A DNA stretch of 24,994 nt from Bacillota bacterium (lineage in GTDB: Bacteria > Bacillota > UBA4882 > UBA8346): the NCBI GenBank assembly GCA_023415835.1, contig JAEZJK010000052.1, positions 1 through 24,994 on the forward strand, written 5' to 3'. A program made the position numbers and the translations under genes. The notes beneath the pieces were generated by a model that saw only the letters and a program-made list of their open reading frames with translations, did not search any database and was not told where the DNA came from. This document shows positions 13,322 through 21,600 of the stretch, in pieces; within the stretch, counting starts at the first letter, position 1, and every line of letters starts with the position of its first letter.

Positions 13322-13633
13322 TCATACTTTTTTACGTTTAGCTCTGCATTCAATACACTGGGCTTGATCTCTTCTCATTGGACGTTTTGGATTACTATTC
13401 CTACCGTTTTCTCCAAAACCATCTGCCCCACGTTTTATTTCCCAACAATCACGATTCGTACATCTCTTGAGAAGATCGACTCCATCAAATCCAATTATAT
13501 TGGTCACTCGACTTCCTTTTGCATCATAACCTGATACACCTTTAAACTCCACGCTATCATTAATCTTAAACATATTTTCATTACCATAAATTGTTAACCC
13601 ATTATCCAGCTTTACCGGAAATACAACTCGCAT
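13322..13633 (-). CDS. Hypothetical protein with a CxxxxC...CxxC zinc-finger-like tail
   Basis: From ATG 13633, which has AAAGAGGA 9 bases upstream, the protein is 103 residues. The N-terminal half is strand-rich (MRVVFPVKLDNGLTIYGN, then VEFKGVSGYDAKGSRVTNI) and may be a small barrel. The C-terminal half has C58-x4-C63 and C93-x2-C96, followed by a basic tail (RAKRKKV), suggesting a zinc-stabilised nucleic-acid-binding module. The frame extends upstream to a TTG at 13696 but without a well-placed ribosome binding site. It runs in the same direction as the 57-residue gene downstream. No family recognised. Confidence 0.6.
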   Translation of the reverse strand: MRVVFPVKLDNGLTIYGNENMFKINDSVEFKGVSGYDAKGSRVTNIIGFDGVDLLKRCTNRDCWEIKRGADGFGENGRNSNPKRPMRRDQAQCIECRAKRKKV

Positions 13634-13744
13634 CCATACAGTCCTCTTTCTATTTAGATTTTTTGCTTCTATAAAAACTCGAAACAAAAAGCCCAATGTA
13701 ATATCATTATCACTCCACTATTACATTTAAATTAGCAGAAAACA

Positions 13745-13858
13745 TTGACACGATCCACTTTCTAAAGTAAAATAGGTTAAGTGTGCTTTTTTCACTTTCA
13801 AAAGTGAATCAGTTTTCCGAAAAGCATCAATGGTTAGCAGACCATTGGGCTTTTTCTT
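13745..13858 (+). ncRNA. Putative short regulated transcript (promoter, twin operator, terminator)
   Basis: A near-consensus promoter TTGACA-17-TAAAAT (13745-13773) faces rightward. About 50 bases after the expected start (~13780), CAATGGT/ACCATTG (13828-13847), extended by AAAAGC/GCTTTT, forms a terminator with a T run. The transcript would be about 78 bases with no start codon preceded by a ribosome binding site. CACTTTCTAAAGT (13756-13768), inside the promoter, resembles the palindrome TTCACTTT-CA-AAAGTGAA (13791-13808) just after the start, so a repressor may bind both. The terminator also serves the minus-strand regulator gene ending at 13875. Confidence 0.4.
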
Positions 13859-13874
13859 TTTATTTCAAGAAATC

Positions 13875-14393
13875 TTAGTTTTCTTCGATATTAAATGACA
13901 ACTTATCGACCAATTCGTTGATGGTTTCGCCGTTATCCTTTTCTCTAACTTTAATTATAGCGTCTAAACGGGCATTCATTTTTTCAGTAATTTGATGAAC
14001 TATTTTTAAATCTTCCAGTTTTCCTTCATCTGACAGGGCAAGTATAACCTTCATTGCAAACATATATTTCGAAATTGCTTCATCAAAAGATGTATTTGAA
14101 AATAACTCCTTGAATCGATCCTCCTTCTTCGTATGGTTGATTTCATCAACTTCCTTAGCTTTCTTGCTAGAATTTATTATCATTTGCTTGCGTGTCTCAT
14201 CAAGCTCCACATCATAAAAACACTCTGGACCTATTCCATAAAACAACGACAATTTTTCCAAAACCGATTGGGAAACTCTACTCTCTTCGTCTTTTTCCCA
14301 TTTAGCAACAGTAACACGATTCACACCAAGAATTGTTGCGATTTCACTTTGTGTAGCATCATATATCTCTCGTATCAATCTCAAATTATTCAT
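13875..14393 (-). CDS. XRE-family helix-turn-helix regulator
   Basis: 172 residues from ATG 14393, which follows GGGAGGAAG; the ATG at 14426 lies inside the promoter and is rejected. The N-terminal 55 residues form a Cro/C1-type helix-turn-helix (LRLIREIYDATQSEIATILG, then VNRVTVAKWEKDEESRVSQS). The remainder is helical and charged, with no peptidase or membrane motif, so probably an oligomerisation or sensor region. It has its own promoter and a 41-bp palindrome upstream, indicating autoregulation. It is divergent from the ribbon-helix-helix gene at 14694. It could also be the repressor of the short transcript at 13745-13858. Confidence 0.85.
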   Translation of the reverse strand: MNNLRLIREIYDATQSEIATILGVNRVTVAKWEKDEESRVSQSVLEKLSLFYGIGPECFYDVELDETRKQMIINSSKKAKEVDEINHTKKEDRFKELFSNTSFDEAISKYMFAMKVILALSDEGKLEDLKIVHQITEKMNARLDAIIKVREKDNGETINELVDKLSFNIEEN

Positions 14394-14414
14394 AAGAGCT
14401 TCCTCCCTGTTAAC

Positions 14415-14491
14415 ATTATATAACATATTTTGAAATATTTCAAACGCTTTTTAACATAAACTTACATTACGTTAATGTAAGTTTGTGTTAA
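14415..14491 (-). promoter_or_regulatory. Promoter and 41-bp operator of the XRE regulator
   Basis: On the minus strand a TTGAAA -35 box (14438-14443) and a TATAAT -10 box (14415-14420) are 17 bases apart. Directly upstream lies a palindrome with 19-base arms (14451-14469, 14473-14491; TTAACATAAACTTACATTA, one mismatch) around CGT. Half of the motif (GTTAACATTATATAAC) recurs over the -10 region. Confidence 0.75.
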
Positions 14492-14610
14492 CACCGTAAC
14501 ACAAAATAGCTTAAATTCTGAAATTACATAACAAACGAACCCCCTATTATGAACCTCGTTTGATTTTGAAAATGAATCTAAATTAATGGTAATACTTATT
14601 CTTGAGTTTT
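14492..14610. other. Spacer between two divergent regulator genes
   Basis: AT-rich. The only structure seen is the inverted repeat CAAACGA (14532-14538) / TCGTTTG (14556-14562). Confidence 0.4.
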
Positions 14611-14680
14611 TTACAGGTAAATAACCTTGTGAAATTATTTATTATGTAGTATAATTTATTACAGTTAAATAACCTGTAAA
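14611..14680 (+). promoter_or_regulatory. Promoter flanked by two identical-type palindromic operators
   Basis: TTGTGA-17-TATAAT (14627-14655) is bracketed by TTACAGGTAAATAACCTTGT (14611-14630) and by a second copy at 14659-14679. Both fit the palindrome TTACAGGT-N5-ACCTGTAA. One site overlaps the -35 box and the other covers the transcription start, an arrangement suited to autorepression by the downstream DNA-binding protein. Confidence 0.75.
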
Positions 14681-14693
14681 GAAAGGTGTAATT

Positions 14694-15065
14694 ATGGCTC
14701 GTCCAAAAAAAGATACCAATGAAAAACGTGATAAACGACTAACAATTTACCTTACTCAACTGGAAGAGGATACTTTAAATACCATTCAAAGCATCCTCAG
14801 TATTGATAAAACTAAATTTATAATAAAATCAATGCATAACGAAATTAATCATTTAGAAAATCCTCCAGAACAAATTAAGAAAGCGAAATACCAAGCAATT
14901 ATTAATTCTAAGGAAGATTCCGTATCCGGTTATATTTGTTTAAATGGACATGTTTTTTGGTTGGATTTATCCTGGCCATCCCCACCACTTCGATGTCCCT
15001 GTTGTGGTAGTAAAGATATTGAACAAACCTGGTCGGGGAAGGTATTCCGAGGTTTTTCGAAATAA
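14694..15065 (+). CDS. Ribbon-helix-helix protein fused to a zinc ribbon
   Basis: 123 residues behind GAAAGGTG. Residues 1-50 (MARPKKDTNEKRDKRLTIYL, then TQLEEDTLNTIQSIL and so on) have the basic start, single strand and two helices of a CopG/Arc-type ribbon-helix-helix DNA-binding domain. Residues 80-112 form a zinc ribbon with ligands from C82, H86, C101, C103 and C104 (CLNGH, RCPCCGS). The likely role is an autorepressor acting through the twin operators at 14611-14679, with the zinc ribbon as a second binding or sensing module. The TAA is intact. An IS21 element is inserted immediately after it, separating the gene from what looks like its original terminator at 17281-17308. Confidence 0.8.
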   Translation: MARPKKDTNEKRDKRLTIYLTQLEEDTLNTIQSILSIDKTKFIIKSMHNEINHLENPPEQIKKAKYQAIINSKEDSVSGYICLNGHVFWLDLSWPSPPLRCPCCGSKDIEQTWSGKVFRGFSK

Positions 15066-15118
15066 TTTTGTCATTGGCAATGATAAAATCATCAGTATTG
15101 GCAATTGAAAATTCACCC

Positions 15119-15137
15119 ACCTCCTAAAAAAGGAGGT
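15119..15137 (+). promoter_or_regulatory. Hairpin hiding the istA ribosome binding site
   Basis: ACCTCC (15119-15124) can pair with GGAGGT (15132-15137), which is the Shine-Dalgarno sequence 7 bases before the istA ATG. Transcripts that read in from outside would contain the whole hairpin, so transposase translation may be damped. Confidence 0.5.
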
Positions 15138-15143
15138 AAAAAC

Positions 15144-16421
15144 ATGATAAACGAGGTAACCCATCTCCAAAACATACATGGAGGTGGGGAGCAATTGCTA
15201 GACCAAGATCAATGGTCGATGGTTAAAGCATTAGCCAAAATAGGTTACAAGATCCGAAAAATCGCCCGAGAATTAGATATCGACCGGAACACAGTTCGTA
15301 AAATCCTTAATCAGGAGAAATACGAACCATATAACCGGAAAGCTAGTAAACCATCTGTTCTCGAACCTTTCATATCCTTTATTTATGAAAGAGCTCCCCA
15401 AGTGGATTTCAATGCCACCAGGATCTATGAGGAACTAAAACCTATAGGCTACACAGGCAGTTACAGTCTGGTCAAATTAGCTGTTAGGCCCTTACGGGAA
15501 GCGGCCGTTTCTGCGGCTGCCGCAACCCTTCGTTTTGAGACTCCACCAGGTAGACAAGGCCAAATGGATTGGGGAAGCACTTTGGTTGTAATTGGTGGAA
15601 AGCCAAAACGGATCCACATCTTTATCTTGGTTTTAGGTTATTCTAGAGCCCTGTATGTCGAATTCGTCGATGATGAAAAGCTACCTACCTTAATTGCTTG
15701 TCACGAACATGCTTTTGAATGGTTCTCCGGACTACCGGAAGAAATACTTTATGATAATCCCAAGACAATCGTTAAAAAACGTGATAACGGTGTCGTAACC
15801 TTTAATCCTAAATTTCAGGACTTTGCTCGTTATTATGGTTTTAACATTCGAGTATGCCAGCCATACCGGGCCAGAACCAAAGGTAAGATTGAGGCTGGTG
15901 TCAAATATGTCAAAAGATCCTTCGTCCTTGGCAGAGAATTTTCTTCCTTGGAGGATGCTAATGAGCAGGTTCGGCATTGGATTCGCCATACCGCTGATCA
16001 ACGGAACCATGGTACAACTCATCAGAGACCGGTTGACCGGTTTACTGAAGAAAACTTAAGACCTTTCGGAACTAAACCGTTATTTATCATTCAAAGTTCA
16101 TATATTCGAAAGGTTCCTGCTGATTGCCTAGTCAGCTTTGAGGCTAACCGTTATTCGGTCCCCTGGCAGTACGTTAATCGGGAAGTTGAGATTCAACCCG
16201 GGCCGAAAAACACGATCCGGATTTATTATGATGGTAGCCTCATTGCTCAACATTTACGTGTAAATGATAAATATAAGGTCGTCATCGACCGTGAGCATTA
16301 CCGGAATATCTTAAAACAACCGGAATCAAATCCGTTATCTCGTTGGAATGGTGTTAATCCGGATGTTGAGGTGCGTAATCTTTCGGTTTATGAAGAACTA
16401 GGGGGTGAACTTCATGGATAA
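15144..16421 (+). CDS. istA: IS21 transposase IstA
   Basis: A 425-residue DDE transposase from ATG 15144, chosen because AAAGGAGG lies 7 bases upstream; the frame is open upstream to 15105 but without a signal. A helix-turn-helix lies at about 24-57 (WSMVKALAKIGYKIRKIARE, then LDIDRNTVRKIL). The integrase core has D142 (GQMDWGS), D204 (ILYDNPKT) and E250 (GKIEAGVKYVKRSF), and the C-terminal domain is of the usual IS21 type. It catalyses strand transfer with the help of the ATPase IstB encoded next. The gene ends in TAA overlapping the istB start. Confidence 0.95.
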   Translation: MINEVTHLQNIHGGGEQLLDQDQWSMVKALAKIGYKIRKIARELDIDRNTVRKILNQEKYEPYNRKASKPSVLEPFISFIYERAPQVDFNATRIYEELKPIGYTGSYSLVKLAVRPLREAAVSAAAATLRFETPPGRQGQMDWGSTLVVIGGKPKRIHIFILVLGYSRALYVEFVDDEKLPTLIACHEHAFEWFSGLPEEILYDNPKTIVKKRDNGVVTFNPKFQDFARYYGFNIRVCQPYRARTKGKIEAGVKYVKRSFVLGREFSSLEDANEQVRHWIRHTADQRNHGTTHQRPVDRFTEENLRPFGTKPLFIIQSSYIRKVPADCLVSFEANRYSVPWQYVNREVEIQPGPKNTIRIYYDGSLIAQHLRVNDKYKVVIDREHYRNILKQPESNPLSRWNGVNPDVEVRNLSVYEELGGELHG

Positions 16422-17187
16422 TAACCCCCAATTATCTCGTATCAATGAGAACTTACAAAGGCTCAAATTACAAAAAACATCCCAATGCCTTGAAACTTTA
16501 CTTCAAGATGCTAGCAAAAGTGAATTAAGCTATACGGATTTTCTTGACCAATTATTGGCCGAAGAAGTATCAATGAAATATGAAAAACAGATTTCCATGA
16601 ACACTTCACTGGCTAAACTCCCGTTTGTTAAGACATTGGAGGCCTTTGATTTCTCATTTCAACCATCGGTTGATGCCAAGAAGCTTCGGGAACTAGCCAC
16701 CTGCTCGTTCGTGGATCATGCCGAAAATGTGGTATTTCTCGGCCCTCCCGGAACCGGCAAGACCCATTTATCTGTTGCTTTAGGACTAAAAGCTATTCAA
16801 CGCGGTTACCGTACATTATTTATTTCCGCTGCCGCTTTAATTGTTTCTCTTACTAAAGCCTATGCGGAGAACCGTCTTGAAGATAAGCTTAAGACTTACT
16901 GTGTTCCGAAACTGTTGATTATTGATGAAATCGGTTATGTACCGGTTGATCAACATGGCGCTCATTTGTTGTTTCAACTGATATCCAGACGTTACGAGCA
17001 CAGTTCGATTATCATAACCAGTAACCGTGGGTTCACTCAATGGGGTGATATTTTTGGAGATACGATTATTGCCACGGCTATCCTGGATAGGTTATTGCAT
17101 CATAGTGTGGTTATTAACATTAAGGGTGAATCTTTCCGGCTGAAAGAGAAGCAACGGGCTGGCCTTCTCAAAAAGTCGGATGATTAA
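16414..17187 (+). CDS. istB: IS21 helper ATPase IstB
   Basis: A 257-residue AAA+ ATPase (DnaA/DnaC-like) that assembles on target DNA and activates IstA. Walker A is GPPGTGKT at 110-117, Walker B is LLIIDEIGYV with D171-E172, and the sensor-1 segment is SSIIITSNRGF. The ATG at 16414 follows GGGGGTG inside the end of istA and overlaps it by 8 bases, so translation is coupled. Full length and undamaged. Confidence 0.95.
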   Translation: MDNNPQLSRINENLQRLKLQKTSQCLETLLQDASKSELSYTDFLDQLLAEEVSMKYEKQISMNTSLAKLPFVKTLEAFDFSFQPSVDAKKLRELATCSFVDHAENVVFLGPPGTGKTHLSVALGLKAIQRGYRTLFISAAALIVSLTKAYAENRLEDKLKTYCVPKLLIIDEIGYVPVDQHGAHLLFQLISRRYEHSSIIITSNRGFTQWGDIFGDTIIATAILDRLLHHSVVINIKGESFRLKEKQRAGLLKKSDD

Positions 17188-17280
17188 ATTAATATAGGTG
17201 GGTGAAAATTCATTTGCCATAATGGGTGAATTTTTAATTGCCATTGACAAATTTGAGATTTTTCTTTTTCATAAATTATA

Positions 17281-17308
17281 AGACCAGAGGTTTTCCCTGG
17301 TCTTTTTT
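17281..17308 (+). terminator. Intrinsic terminator, probably of the ribbon-helix-helix gene before the IS insertion
   Basis: AGACCAG (17281-17287) pairs with CTGGTCT (17297-17303) with an inner GG/CC, followed by TTTTTT. Removing the IS21 element and one AATTT copy would place it about 30 bases after the stop of the 14694-15065 gene. On the minus strand it also lies just beyond the jetD stop. Confidence 0.7.
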
Positions 17309-17353
17309 CGATGAATATTATATTTTACACTACATTGTAGACTTTTGATAAAG

Positions 17354-18622
17354 CTAATCTGATTCTATCAATAGAGCTTCTTGTTCAAGCCTCATTCCGG
17401 TGTTCAGCATTTCATGAATCACCTCATAGAATACTTCATATTCAGATTGAGTAAGTAATTTTTTTAATAGATCCCGATATCTTTCATCAAAGGTATCCGC
17501 AAATTTTTGATAACTACGTAATGTATTAACATCCATCCGGAATGGTTTGAGATCTGCAAAAACTTGAGTTTTTAAATGAACAAATATTTTAAATCCACCT
17601 AAATCAATATCTCCCCAATGATAATATTCCACAGGAACCATATTATTTCGTAAAAAAGCAAGTATTTTAAGTAAGAAAAGCCGTTTGATTGGGCTATGAA
17701 AACCAGCTAAGTAAACCCCAAGGGTCACTTTTAAATTTTCCGAACCTTGTTTAATAAATTCCAGATAGTTAGTTTTATTCTCAAAGGTTATGACCCTTTT
17801 GATTGGAAGATCGCAAATCTTTAGCGATTTAATCATTTCCCCATTAACGGATGTCCCATAAATAAATGGAGTAAAATCAATTTCCGTTCCAAAAAGGTTT
17901 ATTTTTAACGGGCCAAAAAACAAAAGCTCTTCGATAGATTTTGCAATTCCAACCTCCTGCAAAATTGCCTCTTCATCTAAGGTGGCGCCAACGCCGGATG
18001 TATCTATCCCGGGTAAATATTTTCGAATAATCTTGACGAAACGGGATTTTATTACGACAAAAGCTTTACTATGCCCTAAAAACCGTCTACTAAAAACCCG
18101 CTCTGGTAATTCTTCTCCATTAATTTCTTCTAACCCGTGTAAAGCGTTGAAAAGCATGTCTTGTTCAGGTTTATCTTTTGGAAGACCCGTGGGTAGTTCA
18201 TGGGTAACGGCGATTTCTTCGAGACAATTTTGTATAAAAACTCGAACCCATTCTGTATGAAATTTAGTGAATTCAAAATTAAGAAACGTCTCAAGTTCAT
18301 TAAGTTTTTCTCTTTTCGGAAAACGATTAGAGCGTTTATATGCAACTTCTATTTGTTCAAGATTTAAAGTTACAGAAACAATCAGATTACCTTTTTCATA
18401 GCGCACCCATTCGATACAAATAACTCCTTCATTTTCAAGTTTTTGAGTCACTTGATTGACTAAAGCTTTTTTCCCTGGGCTAGTTTCATCAAAATAATCT
18501 GGAAAGGTTTCCGGTGTAAAGTAAAACCGGATCTTCCTGTTAAGTTTGGATTTTTCTTTATAATGCTGACTCCGTTCATAACGATTTAGGAGTTGATCCA
18601 AAATAAACGATTCAATTTCCAT
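17354..18622 (-). CDS. jetD: Wadjet JetD, Toprim-type DNA cleavage subunit
   Basis: A 422-residue protein homologous to the topoisomerase VI A / Spo11 nuclease. The C-terminal DUF2220/Toprim half shows the metal-binding E281 in TFENKTNYLEF and the D-x-D pair D338/D340 in YHWGDIDLGGFK, with GVYLAGFHSP between. The N-terminal half is the DUF3322-like arm with predicted winged-helix features. JetD cuts plasmid DNA after JetABC has extruded it into a loop. It is the last gene of jetABCD, 23 bases after jetC, starting at ATG 18622. It ends in TAG, the only amber stop among the intact genes here. Catalytic residues look intact. Confidence 0.92.
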   Translation of the reverse strand: MEIESFILDQLLNRYERSQHYKEKSKLNRKIRFYFTPETFPDYFDETSPGKKALVNQVTQKLENEGVICIEWVRYEKGNLIVSVTLNLEQIEVAYKRSNRFPKREKLNELETFLNFEFTKFHTEWVRVFIQNCLEEIAVTHELPTGLPKDKPEQDMLFNALHGLEEINGEELPERVFSRRFLGHSKAFVVIKSRFVKIIRKYLPGIDTSGVGATLDEEAILQEVGIAKSIEELLFFGPLKINLFGTEIDFTPFIYGTSVNGEMIKSLKICDLPIKRVITFENKTNYLEFIKQGSENLKVTLGVYLAGFHSPIKRLFLLKILAFLRNNMVPVEYYHWGDIDLGGFKIFVHLKTQVFADLKPFRMDVNTLRSYQKFADTFDERYRDLLKKLLTQSEYEVFYEVIHEMLNTGMRLEQEALLIESD

Positions 18623-18645
18623 GTTATCAACTGCTTCCTTTGAAT

Positions 18646-21600
18646 TTATGCGTAAGTTTCACTTTGTTGCGGGTCAAATGCCCGAACAATCGCCTGATTT
18701 TTTAAGCGTAAAACACAAAGGTTTCGGTCCACAAAAGGTGCGATATCGCCAATTTTTTCAGTAGGTGCAGCTAAAATAACTTGAAGTCCCAAACTTTTTA
18801 TTAGCTTGATACTTTCCTTAATTCTTTGATGATCCATTTTACTATATGCTTCATCAAAAACAATTAATCGAAAAGTATTATTAAATCCTACTTGTTTCAC
18901 CCTATAAATTTGGACAAATGAAGCTAATACAGCAATATAAAAAGGATTTTGGGTTTCACCGCCTGATTTTACATCAATTGTTCTAGAGAGCCTTATTTCC
19001 CGCCCATCTTCAAGTTCTTTTAAGTCAAAATCTAGAAAAGTACGGAAATCAGTGAATTTCTTGAGATTTTCTTCTATCTCAGCTTGTTGTTCAGCACTTA
19101 AAACTCCCTCTTCAGTGGTAACAATTAAGGAAAATAGCCGATCAATGGTATCCCGGTATCTTTCCTGAAAAGCCGGTGAAAAAAGATTATATCCTTCTAA
19201 AAGCATTTCATCTTTAATCATGTTATAAAAGTCTTTATATAATTCATTGGCGGAGCAGTGAAAGTGATAACGTACCCGCCCAAAGGGCACATTTTTTAAT
19301 GCATCATTCAAATCCATAATTTGTCTTTCTACAATTTCAATGTTACCGCGAATTTTACTTATAAAATCTTCTTGGAACTGAATTTGAGCTTTCTCTTTTG
19401 CATCTCTGATCTTAGCTTCATACTGTGGTAACAAAGTCTGATTTAAGCGATCATTTTCTTGATCATAATCATTATTGAATGGTGCCCATGAATCCATGGA
19501 ACTTTTGTATTGGGAATTATATTGCTCTCGTTTTTTTACTAATTCTCCCCATTTAAAATCTCTTTGACTTTTAGTTCGTGCTACTTGAGAATGAAAAGCG
19601 GATTGTACCGCTTGTGGTTTAATACGTGCTTTTAGCTCATTTTGAAAACGAGGTTCCCCATACTCTGTAATCCAGTCTTGATTATACGTTGTTAAAATAT
19701 AATCTTTTTTTTGTTTTGCTATTTCTTCTTTAGTGGGAATCTCAAAAATGGAGATCCTTTCAACTTCGTTCGTGATCCCACCATAATTTTTTTCGAGATT
19801 TGTTTTCTCATTCTCTAATTGTTTTTCCTTATTACGGGTCTCGTCGATTCGTTCGTTCAATCGATTTAAGTAATTAAGATCAAGTTCTCCAATTTTTTGT
19901 ATTACTTCCTGAATTAATTCATTTAAATGCGTAATTCCCTTATATGTTTCTCTATCCTCAAAAGCATATTGCAGATCATCTTCACCGGGTATCTTTAAGT
20001 GAATCCAATCATTCAATTGGTTTAATAAGGGTTCATCTTGAGTAAATTGTTCCATTAATTCTTGATTTTTTAAGGTTTTCTGACGAATTTGCTCCTCGAT
20101 TGCTCGTTGCCCAATATAAGGAGTTTTATATCTTTTGGGATCTAGTTGCCGTGCTACAAAATTTTGATATAACATACATGTGGGGGTAATTGCGGTACGA
20201 TGTTGCCTTAAATCTTCAACCCTTTCTACTTTCATAACCCGGCCTAATAAGTAGTCCACATAGGCTCTAGCAAAAGGATCAGATGTAACAATTTCTTCGG
20301 CTAAACTTCCAATTTCAGCTTTGGGCTTAAGATTAACTACTTTCTCTAGATCAACTAACCCTAAATCAAAAAAACCTTTTTCAAACTTTAATCGATCATA
20401 AACACTTAAGGCATCAATATAATATTCCGGTTTAATAAGCAAGTAAAACCTTTGAGTATATAAATAGCCTTCAATAGCGTCACGCCAGTGTGGATCTTTA
20501 ATATCTAGCAATTCACAAAAAATTGCCGGTTTGACTTCTTGATGAAATTTTCTTGATAGTTCTGTAGTGATAGTGGATTGTAAATCCAATAATTTCTGAT
20601 CATAGGGTTTAATACCGGATCGCAATCCCTCGAGTTCCTTTTTTATCCGGATCAATTCTTCCTGAATTTTTTTCATATCAATACGTAGATCTTCATATTT
20701 GTTCCGGAGCTTGGGAAGTAACCCTTCTAACATTAGGTTACGCCATTGATAAAAATTCTTTTCTTCAATATCAAAAAAATCATTTTTCTGTAAAGGAGTT
20801 AATAAATTCGATACTTGATTTTTTACCTCATTTAATCTTTGAAAACCTGACATTGCAAGTGTTTTATCATTTTGATTATTCTGAAAAACCTCGTTCCATG
20901 GGCGTAAATAGCTTTCTATTCTTTTTTTAAACCGTTCTCCTAATTTTTGAGCCGTATCAATTTTTTCTTCAAGATTCTGTTTTTGTTGAGTTAGTTTAGT
21001 CAATTGCTGTTCAATATTGGAGATAGCTTTTTCTTCTATCAATTGTCGTTCAATTTCTTTTACTTGAAAGAGTTCTCCCTCAAGTGTTGATAGTCTGAGA
21101 TTAATTTGTTGCAGATCATGTTTTTTAGAATCTATCTGATCGATAAGTGATATGATTTCCTGCTTGGTTTCTTCTTCCAAGGCTCGATCAATTAAATAAG
21201 CTTGAACAATTAATCTCTGACTTTCTTCCTGATAATCAAGATAGTTGTTTTTAATTTGATCAAGAGTTTGGCACCGTTTTTTTACAATCTCAGCTTCTTG
21301 TTCCATTTGTTTATAATAACGGATATTTTCGCGCATATCCTGAATATCTACCTTATTTTGAGCGTCGATTAGAAATTCCGCTATAAACGTTTTAATATCA
21401 AGATCAGGGGTAAATGGTACAGCTTTTCGAAATAGCCTTAGAAATTTATCGTTTAGACTACCTAAACGGGCTTTCAATACCTCTTGGTATCCTTTATTAG
21501 ATTCTTCGGTCCGGTCCCGACCATAAGTTCTCAAAATCCATTCTTTAAGTACAGGAATATTCATGGGTATAGAGTTTACGTGGAATAAATTTTCTGGAAT

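Larger units (their letters stand above)
15069..17249 (+). mobile_element. Complete IS21-family insertion sequence
   Basis: The element runs from TGTC (15069) to GACA (17249), 2181 bp, and is flanked by the direct duplication AATTT (15064-15068 and 17250-17254). Both ends carry repeated copies of a TTGGCAAT...GAAAATTCACCCA motif in inverted orientation, two per end, as expected for IS21 multiple terminal repeats. Inside are istA and istB with an 8-base overlap, both intact. The perfect target duplication and intact genes suggest recent insertion. Confidence 0.92.

Noticed and set aside
14393..14426. Upstream ATG for the XRE gene at 14426
   Set aside because: It overlaps the TATAAT box, and the ribosome binding site GGGAGGAAG fits only the ATG at 14393.
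17354..17356. Readthrough of the jetD TAG stop as a recoded codon
   Set aside because: The frame after the TAG meets another stop within eight codons, and jetD is already full length.
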